38,008 nucleotides of DNA from CAYVQE01 sp964633205. GTDB lineage: Bacteria > Myxococcota > B64-G9. Within the stretch, counting starts at the first letter, position 1. Each line of letters starts with the position of its first letter. The position numbers were made by a program, and so were the translations under genes. Shown one piece after another: positions 1 through 9,298 of the stretch. The notes under the pieces were generated by a model, which was given only the letters and a program-made list of their open reading frames with translations, was not told the DNA's origin and did not search any database. The stretch covers positions 1-38,008 of the forward strand of contig CAZWFN010000050.1 of assembly GCA_964633205.1 (NCBI GenBank), read 5' to 3'.

Positions 1-1187
1 GCGTCCCCGGTGCCCGCCGGCGACCGCTCCTGTCGACCCAGGCCGAACAGCCCCACCAGGGCGGCCAGGCCCACGGCAGCCGCCAGCCAGGCGGCGCGCC
101 GCAGCCGCAGTCCGGCGAGGCCCGGCGCCGCTCCATTCCCGCGGGCGAGCTCCGGCTGCTCGAGCAGCTCGGGCTTCGCGGATGGATCGTTTCCCGGCGC
201 CGGCAGGGGCTGGGTGCCCGCGGCCGGCGCAGCGCCCAGGTCGAGCAGCTCGCCGGCGACCGGCGGGCAGTCGAGTGCGCGAGCCGGCAGCACCTCGGCC
301 AGCCAGGCCTGCAGGTCGGCCGCGGCTGCCGCCAGGCCGGCCTCTGCCACAGCCTGGCGCAGGGCCCGCTCGAAGTCCCGCGCGGCGGCGAAACGCGCCC
401 CGGGCTCACGGGCCAGCGCCCGCAGCACCACCGCATCCAGCGCCGCCGGGGCGGCTGGCTCGACGGCCGCGGGCGCGGCCACCCGCGCGGCGCGCACCTG
501 CTCCAGCACCGCCAGCGGATCGTCGCCGGCGAACAGGCGGCGGCCGGTGAGCAGCTCGTGCAGCACCACGCCCAGGCTGAACAGGTCCGAGCGGGCGTCC
601 AGCTCAGCGCCGGCCGCCTGCTCGGGCGACATGTAGCCCGCCTTGCCGCGCACCACCCCGGCCTCGGTCAGCAGGCTGCGGTCACGGGCCTTGGCGATGC
701 CGAAATCGGCCAGCTTCACCTCGCCGGCGCGCGACAGCAGGATGTTGGGCGGGCTGACGTCGCGGTGCACCAGGCCCAGCGGCCGGCCGCGCTCATCGCA
801 GCAGCCGTGGACGAAACGCAGCGCCGCCAGCAGCTCGCAGACCAGGTGGGCGGCCAAGGCCGGGGGCAGGCGCCGGCCGCGCTCGCGGGCCAGCTCGATC
901 ACGCTGGCCAGGTCGGCGCCGTCGATGTACTCCATGACGATGAAGTAGCGATCGCCAGTCCGGCCCAGATCCAGCACCTGCACGATGTTGGCGTGGTTGA
1001 GCCGGGTGGCCAGCCGGGCCTCCTCGATCAGCATGGCCGTGGCCGCCGCCTCGGATGTGGCCGAAGGCAGGATGCGCTTGACGGCCACCTCCTTGCTGAA
1101 ACCGGCCTCGCCCTCGGCCCGGGCCAGGTAGACCTCGGCCATGCCCCCCGAACCGATGCGGCCGATGATGCGGTAGCGCCCGGCCAC
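1..1187 (-). CDS. Ser/Thr protein kinase (Hanks type), C-terminus cut off by window
   Basis: This is a Hanks-type Ser/Thr kinase that phosphorylates proteins, probably as a membrane-anchored sensor. The first ~395 residues are visible. The glycine loop is GRIGSGGMAEVY near residue 9, followed by VAVKRIL with the ATP-anchoring Lys, the catalytic loop LVHRDVSPPNILL, the DFG motif in LADFGIAKA and the GYMSPEQ activation-segment end, so all catalytic motifs are intact. After the ~270-residue kinase domain comes an Ala/Pro-rich linker and, near residue 365, a hydrophobic segment (WLAAAVGLAALVGLFGLG) that looks like a single transmembrane helix. The start is GTG at 1187, three bases after the stop of the upstream PEGA gene, so the two are probably co-transcribed. 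The extracytoplasmic part lies outside the window. The kinase call is very secure; the ligand or substrate is unknown. Confidence 0.93.
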   Translation of the reverse strand, partial: MAGRYRIIGRIGSGGMAEVYLARAEGEAGFSKEVAVKRILPSATSEAAATAMLIEEARLATRLNHANIVQVLDLGRTGDRYFIVMEYIDGADLASVIELARERGRRLPPALAAHLVCELLAALRFVHGCCDERGRPLGLVHRDVSPPNILLSRAGEVKLADFGIAKARDRSLLTEAGVVRGKAGYMSPEQAAGAELDARSDLFSLGVVLHELLTGRRLFAGDDPLAVLEQVRAARVAAPAAVEPAAPAALDAVVLRALAREPGARFAAARDFERALRQAVAEAGLAAAAADLQAWLAEVLPARALDCPPVAGELLDLGAAPAAGTQPLPAPGNDPSAKPELLEQPELARGNGAAPGLAGLRLRRAAWLAAAVGLAALVGLFGLGRQERSPAGTGD

Positions 1188-1190
1188 GGC

Positions 1191-2438
1191 TCACCCGCCC
1201 GGGCGCGTCAGCACCACCCGGTAGCGCCCGCCACCGGCGCCCGCATCCAGGCCCAGCCCCAGCCCGACGCCCAGGCCGACGCCGGCGGCCACCGCCGCGG
1301 CGGCGGTCCAGACCCACCAGCGGCGGTACCAGGGCGTCGCCGCCGGCGCCGGGTCGGCCGGGTCGGCCGGCTCAGCGGATGCGCTATCCGGGCCGAGCGC
1401 CCGGCTCAGCGCACCCGCCGCCCCGGGCGGCGGAGCGGCCAGCTCGCGGCGCGCCCCCAGCAGGGCGCTGCCCAGGCATTCCAGCGGCGGCGGCTGGCCG
1501 GTCGGCCAGGCGCAGCGCAGCGGCCCGCGGCGGCGGCCGTCGCCGGCCGCCGCCAGACCCAGCGCGACGCCGTCGGGTCCGACGTCCAGCCAGGCCAGCC
1601 AGTCGACCTCGAAAGCCCGCACCCACTCGGCCGCTCGGGCGCCCGGCGGCGGGCCGCGGCCCGGACGCAGCAGCGGCCGGACCCGCTGCGGCAACAGATC
1701 GACGCGCTGGCGCAGCGCAGCGCCGGCAGTGGCGGTCAGCTGCATGGCCCAGATTCCGTAGCCGGGGGCCGCCAGCTGCAGGCAGTGGCGCCCCGGCACC
1801 AGCCCAGTCTGCACCAGCGGCAGCTCGCCGACCACCGCGCCGTCCAGCCGGACCTCGGCGCCGGCCGGCTGTCCGGTCAGCGCGAGCTGGGCCGGCGACC
1901 GCTCGGCCGACCGCCGCCGGGCCTCGGCGATGCAGGCCACCACCTTGGGCGCCAGCTCGCGGGCATCGGGCCGCCACTGCGGAGCGATGGCCGCCAGCCG
2001 GCCGAAGGCTCGCCGGGCCGCGGCCCGGCGGCCGGCGGCGAAGTGGATGCGGCCCTCGAGCAGGCGCAGCGCGCGCAACAGCGTCCGATCGGCCCCGGCG
2101 CAGCCACCCTGCAGCTCGGCCGCGGCCGCGGCCAGCGCGGCCAGCGCGGCCGGCCCGTCGAACTGGCGGTGGTGCTCCCGGGCCCGCTTCAGGTGGCCTC
2201 GGGCCCGCTCGGCGGCGGCCGCTGCCGCCGCGGGCGGCTGCGGCACCACCGGCACCACGGCCATCAGCCCGGGTGCGGTGTCCAGCCGCACCTCGAGCGC
2301 GGCGATCAGCTCGGTCACGGCCGCCGGCCCCCGGCCGGCATCGCGCCCGACCAGGGCCACCAGCTGCTGGGCCGCCGCCCGGCCGCCGGCCAGGCCCGCG
2401 GCCAGCCCCAGCGCCATGATGAACAACCGTTTGCCCAT
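1191..2438 (-). CDS. Secreted/membrane PEGA-domain protein
   Basis: The product has 415 residues. It starts with a signal peptide (MGKRLFIMALGLAAGLAGG, cleavage near AAA-Q24), followed by an Ala-rich, probably helical TPR-like region (about 70-180). A PEGA domain follows at about 185-250, recognised by PAGAEVRLDG, then a hydrophobic-to-Gly turn and LVPGRHCLQLAAPGYG. Near the C-terminus is a Trp-rich transmembrane segment (WYRRWWVWTAAAAVAAG) followed by a Gly/Leu repeat. PEGA domains are surface beta-modules that often accompany myxobacterial Ser/Thr kinases, and the kinase gene follows after 3 nt, so it may be that kinase's envelope partner (inference). The start is the ATG at 2438, preceded by GGAG; much longer upstream in-frame extensions lack a signal peptide and run into the divergent gene. 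The 35813-36697 protein has a similar layout without PEGA. Confidence 0.8.
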   Translation of the reverse strand: MGKRLFIMALGLAAGLAGGRAAAQQLVALVGRDAGRGPAAVTELIAALEVRLDTAPGLMAVVPVVPQPPAAAAAAAERARGHLKRAREHHRQFDGPAALAALAAAAAELQGGCAGADRTLLRALRLLEGRIHFAAGRRAAARRAFGRLAAIAPQWRPDARELAPKVVACIAEARRRSAERSPAQLALTGQPAGAEVRLDGAVVGELPLVQTGLVPGRHCLQLAAPGYGIWAMQLTATAGAALRQRVDLLPQRVRPLLRPGRGPPPGARAAEWVRAFEVDWLAWLDVGPDGVALGLAAAGDGRRRGPLRCAWPTGQPPPLECLGSALLGARRELAAPPPGAAGALSRALGPDSASAEPADPADPAPAATPWYRRWWVWTAAAAVAAGVGLGVGLGLGLDAGAGGGRYRVVLTRPGG

Positions 2439-2549
2439 GGCTCCGTCCGGCTCCGCGGCTCGCCACCCCGCGGCCCATCGCGGGATGTCCGCCGCAAGCA
2501 ACCATAACCCCAAAGCCCCCGGCGGGCCAACGATCGCATGCGCCGCGCT

Positions 2550-2579
2550 TTGACAGCCCGCGCCGTCCGGGGTTAGCGT
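2550..2579 (+). promoter_or_regulatory. Sigma-70-like promoter, probably leaderless, for the FHA/sigma-54 activator gene
   Basis: A perfect -35 (TTGACA, 2550-2555), an 18-nt spacer and a TAnnnT -10 (TAGCGT, 2574-2579) lie 6 nt before the ATG at 2586. The start site would fall on or next to the ATG, and no Shine-Dalgarno sequence is visible. The same layout occurs at 24863-24892 and 35776-35805. Confidence 0.55.
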
Positions 2580-2585
2580 CAGCCC

Positions 2586-3928
<1,343 letters not shown>

Positions 3929-3932
<4 letters not shown>

Positions 3933-5497
3933 TCTCCGGGTCGAACAAGGGTCTCGCGCTCGGCCCGGCCTTGCTGCTGGTCGCGCTGGCGGCGGCCTGC
4001 GGCGAACCGCAGCCGCCGACCCTCTTCGTCAACCTCTTCCCCATCGGCGAGGACGATCCCTTCGCCGCGCTGGAGCAGATCGAGGCGGCCACCGAGCCGG
4101 GCGGGCGGGTCTTCGCGCTCGACGGCGATGCACCGCGCGAGGCCTTCAACAGCCTGCCCAGCGCCGTGCCCTGCCGGCTGGCGCTGCGCGGTCTGGCCGG
4201 CGGCAAGCTGCGCGCCTGGGGCTTCAGCCCGCCGCTGCGGCTGGATGGCGGCGCCCGCAAGACCACGGTGTACTTCTCGCGCCAGGACCTGGCCGTGGCC
4301 CACGCCGGCCCCGACCTGGTCGATCCCAGCCAGGGACTGGCGCCGCTCGGACTGCCGCACAGCATCACCGCCGCCGGGCTGCGCATCGCCGCAGCCCACA
4401 ACGCCAGCCACCTCTACCTCGAGATCGAGGTCAGCGACGCGCAGCTGGTGGCCAACGATCCCTGGGACAGCGGCGACCGGGTGCTGATCGCCCTCGACGG
4501 CCGCAGCCCGGCGCAGGACGCGGACTCCGCCCGCGACGACCTGGTGCTGCTCTTCGGCGCCGCGAAGTACGTCGAGATCTGGAACCCACAGGCCGCGCCG
4601 CCGCCGGCGCCGCAGATCGTACGCGACTTCGAGCCGCTGGCCGACGGCAGCGGTTATCGGGTCTATACGGCCATCCCGCTGTCGCTGCTGGCGCCGGACC
4701 GCGAGAACGACGGCCCGGGCCCCTCGCGCACCATGGGTCTGGGCCTGGAGCTGCATGATGACGATGGCGACGGCCCGCCGCGCCTGTTGCGCTGGCCGGC
4801 GGGCTGGCAGCCGGTGGCGGGCGGCGAGCACCCCTATGCCCTGCAGCCGCCGGCGGACGGCTCGGGCACGCTGGCGCTCAAGACCCGCGTGCTCGACGCG
4901 CGCCGGCTGACCGGCGCCGGCGTGGACTTCGAGCCGGGCCTGGGTGCGGTGCTGCGCGCCTCCGGCGCGGTGGATCTGCTGCGCGCCCCGGCCTCGGAGC
5001 ACGACGCGGTGCGCATCTTCGCCCTGTGGGACGCCCAGGGTCTGCTGCTGGCCGCCGAGAGCGACGATGCCGTGGCGTGCAGCCAGCAGCGCGCACCCGG
5101 CGACCGGGAGGGGCTGCTGCGCGACGATGCCATCGAGATCGCCGTGGCCCCGGCAGCCGGTGAGGTCTACCGAACGCTGATCAACCTGACCGGCTCCAGC
5201 GCCAGCGATCGAAACGGCGCCAGCGCCTGGGAGCCGGAGATCTACTTCCGCTTCGACCTCGACGGGCCGCTGCCGGAAAACGACTGCCGCCGCATCCACG
5301 GCTGGACCTTCAAGGCGCGCATCCGCTGGAGCGATCTGGGCTACGTCGGCCAACCGCCAGCCGCGGGCACCCGGTTGGCCTTCGATCTGGCGGTGCACGA
5401 CAACGACCGCGGGGCGCACACCAGCAGCGCCTTCTCGCCCATGGGCCCGTCCATCGACCCCGAGCGCATGGGCGAACTGAGGTTGTTCACCTACTGA
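3929..5497 (+). CDS. Lipoprotein with two CBM9-like domains
   Basis: A 522-residue predicted lipoprotein with signal peptide LGPALLLVALAAAC and a lipobox Cys near residue 24. Two beta-sandwich modules resemble the family 9 carbohydrate-binding/DOMON-like fold. The first is at about 130-275 (SHLYLEIEVSDAQL, then SGDRVLIALDG and GYRVYTAIPLSLL). The second is at about 330-520 (LLLAAESDDAV, DDAIEIAVAP, WTFKARIRWSDLG, FDLAVHDNDRG). In secreted proteins such modules bind sugars or heme or serve as surface adhesion domains; no catalytic domain is seen, so the ligand is unknown. The start is TTG at 3929, inside the stop of the FHA/sigma-54 gene (TTGA overlap), giving translational coupling. An internal start would lose the signal peptide. 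The fold is inferred from pattern only. Confidence 0.7.
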
Positions 5498-5516
5498 GAC
5501 CGATGGGAGCCAGGCG

Positions 5517-7181
5517 ATGACCGACGAGCGCAACCGACTCACGAGGCGATCCCTATCCCGGGCCGCGTTGCTGCTGGGCGGGCTGCTGGCCGGCTGCAGC
5601 GGCGGTTCCGGCGGCAGCGACGGCGGCGGCGACGGGGGGGCCGATGGGTCGGCCGATCTGCCGAGCGCCCTGCCCTTCGCCCTGGAACGCGAGGATCCGG
5701 GCGACCCCATCCCCGCGGCCGAGGTGCAGGCCTTCACCCGGCGGCTGGTGGGCTTCTGGGCTCGGGTGGGCTACTTCGGCTGGTTGCACGACGTCAGCTA
5801 CGGGGTGCATCCCTCGACCGGCAAGCGCGACTTCATGCTGTGGTGGACCTCGGTCGACGACTTCGTGCGCGAAGGCGACACGGTGGTCTTCGCCCGGCTG
5901 CCCGCGGACGAGAGCGGCGGCGGCCACAACCTGATGACGCGCACCTCCAAGGTGTTGGCGGCCAACATCGCCGGGCACCTGCTGACCGGCGACGAGACCA
6001 TGGCCCGAGTGGCCGAGGGCTACTGCAAGGGCATCACCTCGACCATGGTGGGCATGGTCCACGACGAGAACGACCCGGTCGACCACCTGATGGCGCGCAA
6101 CGTGGTGCCAATGGACCACAGCTACACCCTGGCCGGCGGCCGGCCGGTGGAGGTCGACTACAGCCGCTGGCGCAGCCCCTACGACCGCTGGAACTGCTCG
6201 CGCTTCCGCTACGCCGACAACCCCGAGTGGGGCGAGGTGTGGGTGACCAACATGCGCTCCAAGGACGACGTATCGCGGTTGCTCAAGGCGGCGGTCTACA
6301 TCCGCTACGCCGTCGCCCAGTCGCCGGACGCGGCGGTGCGGGACGCCTGCAGCGAGACGCTCGAGCACCTGCGGGCCTTCGCCCGCGACATCGTCGATAG
6401 CGGCTACTGCATCCGCACCAAGGACGCCGCGGGCAATATCTTCTGCCCCGGCAGCGAGGCCGATCCGGTGGAGGAGCTGCGCGACGAGCGCGGCGATCTG
6501 GCCTCCTACGTCACCTGGGAGGAGATCATTCCCAACGCCGAGTGCAAGGCCAAGCGGGCGGCGGCCTTGCTGGGCTACGGCGACAGCCGTGGCAACGACT
6601 GCGGCCTGGCCGATGACAACGAGTACGAGCAGATGGCCATCTCTACGCACTACTTCAACATCTGGATCATCCGCTCCTACCACCTGTCGGCCGTGATGCA
6701 GTCGCTGGCCCACCGCGAGGACGAAGCCGCCCGGCAACTGATCGCCGGCCTGGTGGCGCGCTACCAACGCGAGGCGGCCACCGATCCGGGCCGCTACCAC
6801 AAGACCCAGTCCGAGTGGGATCGCGACCTGGCCACCAGCCTGATGCAGGCCGCCGCGGTCGGCCACCCCACCAGCTGGGACGAGGCGCGGCTGATCCAAC
6901 GGGTGGTGGGCCAGGCGATCGACGAGATGGTGGACTGGCCCTACTGGGATCCCTGGGGCGCCGGAATCGCCGACGGCCGCCACCCCTACCGGCCGCCGCA
7001 CCGCGACCGGGGCGATCCGGCCGACGAGAGCGATGATCGCTTCTGGACCCGGCCCGAGGACATGGCCACCATCCTCGAGGTCTGCTGGTCGCCGCTGCGC
7101 AACCCGGCCGCGGTGCCCTTCGTCGACTGCGAGCTGGTGGCCGATCCCAGCCTCTGGGACCCGGCCTGGGCCGAGCCGTAA
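5517..7181 (+). CDS. Lipoprotein of unknown function, possible Tat signal
   Basis: A 554-residue protein I do not recognise. The N-terminus has a twin-arginine-like start (TRRSLSRAALLLGGLLAGCS) ending in a good lipobox (LAGC, Cys about 27), then a Gly/Ser/Asp linker to about residue 45. The rest is a single mainly helical globular region rich in Trp, Tyr and acidic residues, with conserved-looking blocks (GYFGWLHDVSYG, FMLWWTSVDDF, AVYIRYAVAQSP, ISTHYFNIWIIRSYHLSAVM, VDWPYWDPWGAG) and several Cys. The helical rhythm with repeated aromatic pairs recalls alpha/alpha-toroid proteins, but no catalytic motif can be named. The start ATG at 5517 is preceded by GGGAG and lies 20 nt after the CBM9-like lipoprotein, so the two are probably in one operon under the FHA/sigma-54 activator gene. 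Codon use matches its neighbours. Confidence 0.72.
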   Translation: MTDERNRLTRRSLSRAALLLGGLLAGCSGGSGGSDGGGDGGADGSADLPSALPFALEREDPGDPIPAAEVQAFTRRLVGFWARVGYFGWLHDVSYGVHPSTGKRDFMLWWTSVDDFVREGDTVVFARLPADESGGGHNLMTRTSKVLAANIAGHLLTGDETMARVAEGYCKGITSTMVGMVHDENDPVDHLMARNVVPMDHSYTLAGGRPVEVDYSRWRSPYDRWNCSRFRYADNPEWGEVWVTNMRSKDDVSRLLKAAVYIRYAVAQSPDAAVRDACSETLEHLRAFARDIVDSGYCIRTKDAAGNIFCPGSEADPVEELRDERGDLASYVTWEEIIPNAECKAKRAAALLGYGDSRGNDCGLADDNEYEQMAISTHYFNIWIIRSYHLSAVMQSLAHREDEAARQLIAGLVARYQREAATDPGRYHKTQSEWDRDLATSLMQAAAVGHPTSWDEARLIQRVVGQAIDEMVDWPYWDPWGAGIADGRHPYRPPHRDRGDPADESDDRFWTRPEDMATILEVCWSPLRNPAAVPFVDCELVADPSLWDPAWAEP

Positions 7182-7196
7182 AACCATCCGGAGGAA

Positions 7197-7225
7197 TTGA
7201 ACACCCCCGCCGGCGATCATATGCT
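7197..7225 (+). promoter_or_regulatory. Putative sigma-70 promoter for the selenoprotein gene
   Basis: TTGAAC (7197-7202), a 17-nt spacer and TATGCT (7220-7225) lie 35 nt before the ATG at 7261, just after the stop of the previous gene. The -35 hexamer and spacer match the promoter at 15439-15467. Each hexamer is 4 of 6 to consensus. Confidence 0.45.
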
Positions 7226-7260
7226 GTCCCGGTGAACCCCGAGATCGGAAGGATCGAGCC

Positions 7261-7488
7261 ATGAAGATCGCCATCACCTACTGCACCGAATGAAACTACC
7301 AACCCCGGGCCCGCAGTTTGCAGGCCGCCCTGAAGGACCGCTTCGGTGTCGACGCCGAGCTGATCGGCGGACACGGCGGCACCTTCCTCGTCACCGTGGA
7401 CGGTAGGAAAATCTACGACAAGCTCGCCACCGGCCGCTTTCCGGAAGAGACCGAGGTCATCACCGCGATAGAGCAGAAGCAGGGATAG
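7261..7488 (+). CDS. SelW-like (Rdx family) selenoprotein with in-frame UGA (Sec)
   Basis: Reading the TGA at 7291-7293 as selenocysteine gives a complete 75-residue protein ending at TAG 7486-7488. It begins MKIAITYCTEUNYQPRA, carrying the CxxU redox motif (Cys8, Sec11) directly after the first beta-strand. It continues with an amphipathic helix (SLQAALKDRFG), then GGHGGTFLVTVDG, KIYDK and TGRFPEE. Order, length and spacing are those of the SelT/SelW/SelH thioredoxin-like family, whose bacterial members have CxxC or CxxU; they are thought to act as small cytoplasmic thiol or selenol oxidoreductases. A Shine-Dalgarno GGAAGG (7247-7252) precedes the ATG, and a SECIS-like hairpin follows the UGA. 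Both halves are typical of the family, so a chance nonsense mutation is unlikely. It requires SelA/B/C/D elsewhere in the genome. Automatic annotation would miss it or call only a downstream fragment. Confidence 0.85.
7308..7326 (+). promoter_or_regulatory. Candidate bacterial SECIS hairpin
   Basis: Fifteen nt after the UGA codon the RNA can fold as GGCC (7308-7311) with GGCC (7323-7326), a C-A mismatch, then GCA with UGC (7313-7315/7319-7321). The loop starts G-U at 7316-7317, about 25 nt from the U of UGA. Bacterial SECIS elements lie immediately after the UGA and carry G-U in the apical loop for SelB recognition. The stem is short and folded by eye; no bulged U equivalent is obvious. Confidence 0.5.
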
Positions 7489-7534
7489 CCGACCGCGAAG
7501 CCCGAGGGGGCGGTTCCAGGATCGGAAAGCCTCG

Positions 7535-8714
7535 ATGGAGCTGGTACGACGCAGCGTGATCGGGCCCTACGAGATGGTGGCCCATCTCGACTCGGGCGGT
7601 ATGGCCGACGTCTACCTGGCCTACGGCGAGGATCCGCTGCAGCTGCGGGTGGTCAAGATCATGCGCGAGGAGCTCAAGCTGCAGCCCGAGCTGGTGGCCA
7701 TGTTCCAGCGCGAGGGGCGCTTGATGGAGCGGCTGGACCATCCGCACGTGGTGCGGGTCGAGGCCCAAGGCGAGCACCGCGGCTGCCCCTGGATCGCCAT
7801 GGAGTACCTGTCCGGCGACCACCTGGGCGTGCTGAGCCGCGCCGCCCGGCGCCGGCGGCAAAACCTGTCGCCGGTCCTGGTGGCGCGGCTGGGCCTGGCG
7901 GCGGCCGCGGGGCTGGCCTTCATCCACGCCGCCCGCGACGACCGCGGCCGGTCGCTGCATCTGGTCCACCGCGACATCAGCCCACAGAACATCCTGCTGT
8001 GCTACGACGGCCGGGTGAAGATCCTGGACTTCGGCATCGCCAAATCGGCCGCCCAGACCGACAGCACCCGCACCGGGGTGCTCAAGGGCAAGTTGCCCTA
8101 CCTGTCGCCGGAGCAGATTCACCAGCAAGCGCTCGACGGCCGGGCCGACATCTTCGCCCTGGGCATCGTGCTCTGGGAGCTGCTCAGCGGACGCCGCTTG
8201 CACCGGGGCAAAAGCGAGTACGAGACGCTGCAGCAGATCTGCGAGCGGCCGGCCCCGCCCCTACGCGCGGTCCGCCCGCAGCTGGACGAGGAGCTGGAGG
8301 CCATCGTGGCCCGCTGTCTCGAGCGCGATCGGGAGCGCCGCTGGCCGGACGCCGGTGAGCTGGCCTCGGCGCTGGAGTCTTACTTGCAGGCCGCTCCCGC
8401 GGCCGGACAGCTGGCCGCAGCCGCCCGCGAATGGCTGGACGATCGGCGCCGGCCCCCGCGCCCCCCAGGGCGTGATGGCCACCGAGCAGCCCCTGCCGGG
8501 CCGCATCCGCCAGGCCCGGTTGACGCTGCGCTGCGATCGGCCGGTGCAGGTCTTCGCCGGCCGCCGCCGCCTGGGTGCCAGCCCTTTGCGCCGCATCCGG
8601 CTGGCGCCGGGCCAGCACCACCTGCGCCTGGTCGACCCGGCCAGCGGCGCCGAGCGGGAGTTGGCCGTGGAACTGGCCCCCGGTCGCCATACCCAGCTGC
8701 GGGTGGTCTTTTGA
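7535..8714 (+). CDS. Ser/Thr protein kinase with PEGA-like tail, frame-disrupted near 8453-8466
   Basis: The kinase starts at ATG 7535 with MELVRRSVIGPYEMVAHLDS. All motifs are present: glycine loop SGGMADVYLAYG, VVKIM with the ATP Lys, LVHRDISPQNILL, ILDFGIAKSA and LPYLSPEQ. The domain ends near residue 285 and a helical linker runs to WLDDRRRP (about residue 306). The literal frame then continues as a Pro/Arg/Gly-rich tail to 8851, overlapping the next gene. A different frame from about 8460 to the TGA at 8712-8714 encodes a convincing small beta domain (LTLRCDRPVQVFAGRRRLGA, then LAPGQHHLRLVDP) of PEGA type, the usual myxobacterial kinase tail. Removing one C from the runs at 8453-8457 or 8461-8466 fuses kinase and tail. 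I infer a sequencing or assembly indel, or a real frameshift. If instead one C is missing, the kinase would stop at TGA 8473-8475, overlapping an ATG at 8475 for a separate PEGA gene. Confidence 0.8.
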
Positions 8715-8763
8715 CCAGATCCGGCTTTCCGGCTCCGCGACCGCAGTGCTATGCTGGAGGGCG

Positions 8764-9288
8764 ATGGTCGCCGAACCGAGACAGGACGTGGCCGTCGGTG
8801 CTGCCACCCGGGCATCGCGGCTGCTTTGGGCCGTCGCGGCGGTGGGCCTGATCGCGATCGGCTGCGACGACGCCGGCCGCCGCCGCCCGCGACCGGCCGC
8901 GACCGAGGCCGAGTTGGGCCGGCGCGGGGCGGCCTTTATCGATCTGCTGGCGGCCGGGCGTTTCGATACCGCCCACGCCCGGCTGACCCCGCGGCTGCAA
9001 CGGGCCCTGCCGGCCGACAAGCTCGCGCTGGTCTGGCGCTCGGCGGTCAACCGCAACGGCGCCTTCCGCCGGCGGCAGGGGGTCACGGCCGAGCGGACCG
9101 CCGGCGGCGGCGAGGTGTGGCTGGTGCTGGACTTCGCCCGGCACAAGCTGGAGGGCAAGCTGGTCTTCAGCGGCGGGCGCATCGACAACCTGTTCTTCTT
9201 CCCCTACAAGCCCCCCGACCAACAGCCCGCCCGCCAGCAGACCGCCCGGCGGCAGACCGCGGCCGCCCCGGCCGAGAGCATGCCTTGA
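8764..9288 (+). CDS. DUF3887-like lipoprotein
   Basis: A 174-residue product. The N-terminus has a hydrophobic segment ending in a probable lipobox (LLWAVAAVGLIAIGC, Cys about 37). The body matches the DUF3887 pattern: a helix pair describing a small growth or removal domain (AFIDLLAAGRFDTAHARLTP, ALPADKLALVWRSAVNRNGA) followed by three beta strands (EVWLVLDFARHKLEG, LVFSGGRIDNLFFFP). The C-terminus is a Gln/Arg/Ala-rich low-complexity tail. DUF3887 domains occur in secreted proteins, often fused to hydrolases, and have no known activity. The ATG at 8764 was chosen because upstream in-frame sequence lies antiparallel in composition to the PEGA-like tail of the kinase and carries no signal peptide. 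GGAGGG sits only 2 nt before the ATG, and TATGCT (8750-8755) 8 nt before, so translation may be leaderless or use a slightly different start. Confidence 0.7.
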   Translation: MVAEPRQDVAVGAATRASRLLWAVAAVGLIAIGCDDAGRRRPRPAATEAELGRRGAAFIDLLAAGRFDTAHARLTPRLQRALPADKLALVWRSAVNRNGAFRRRQGVTAERTAGGGEVWLVLDFARHKLEGKLVFSGGRIDNLFFFPYKPPDQQPARQQTARRQTAAAPAESMP

Positions 9289-9298
9289 GGCCCGGCTG

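Noticed and set aside
558..2507. Long plus-strand reading frame opposite the kinase and PEGA genes
   Set aside because: It has low-complexity Gln/Arg/Gly/Pro composition and no domain; it is the antisense of two well-supported minus-strand genes, a usual effect of very high GC.
7291..7293. TGA as an inactivating nonsense mutation in a small redox gene
   Set aside because: It falls exactly at the redox position of CxxU, both sides remain family-like, and a G-U loop hairpin follows; decay would not place the stop so precisely.
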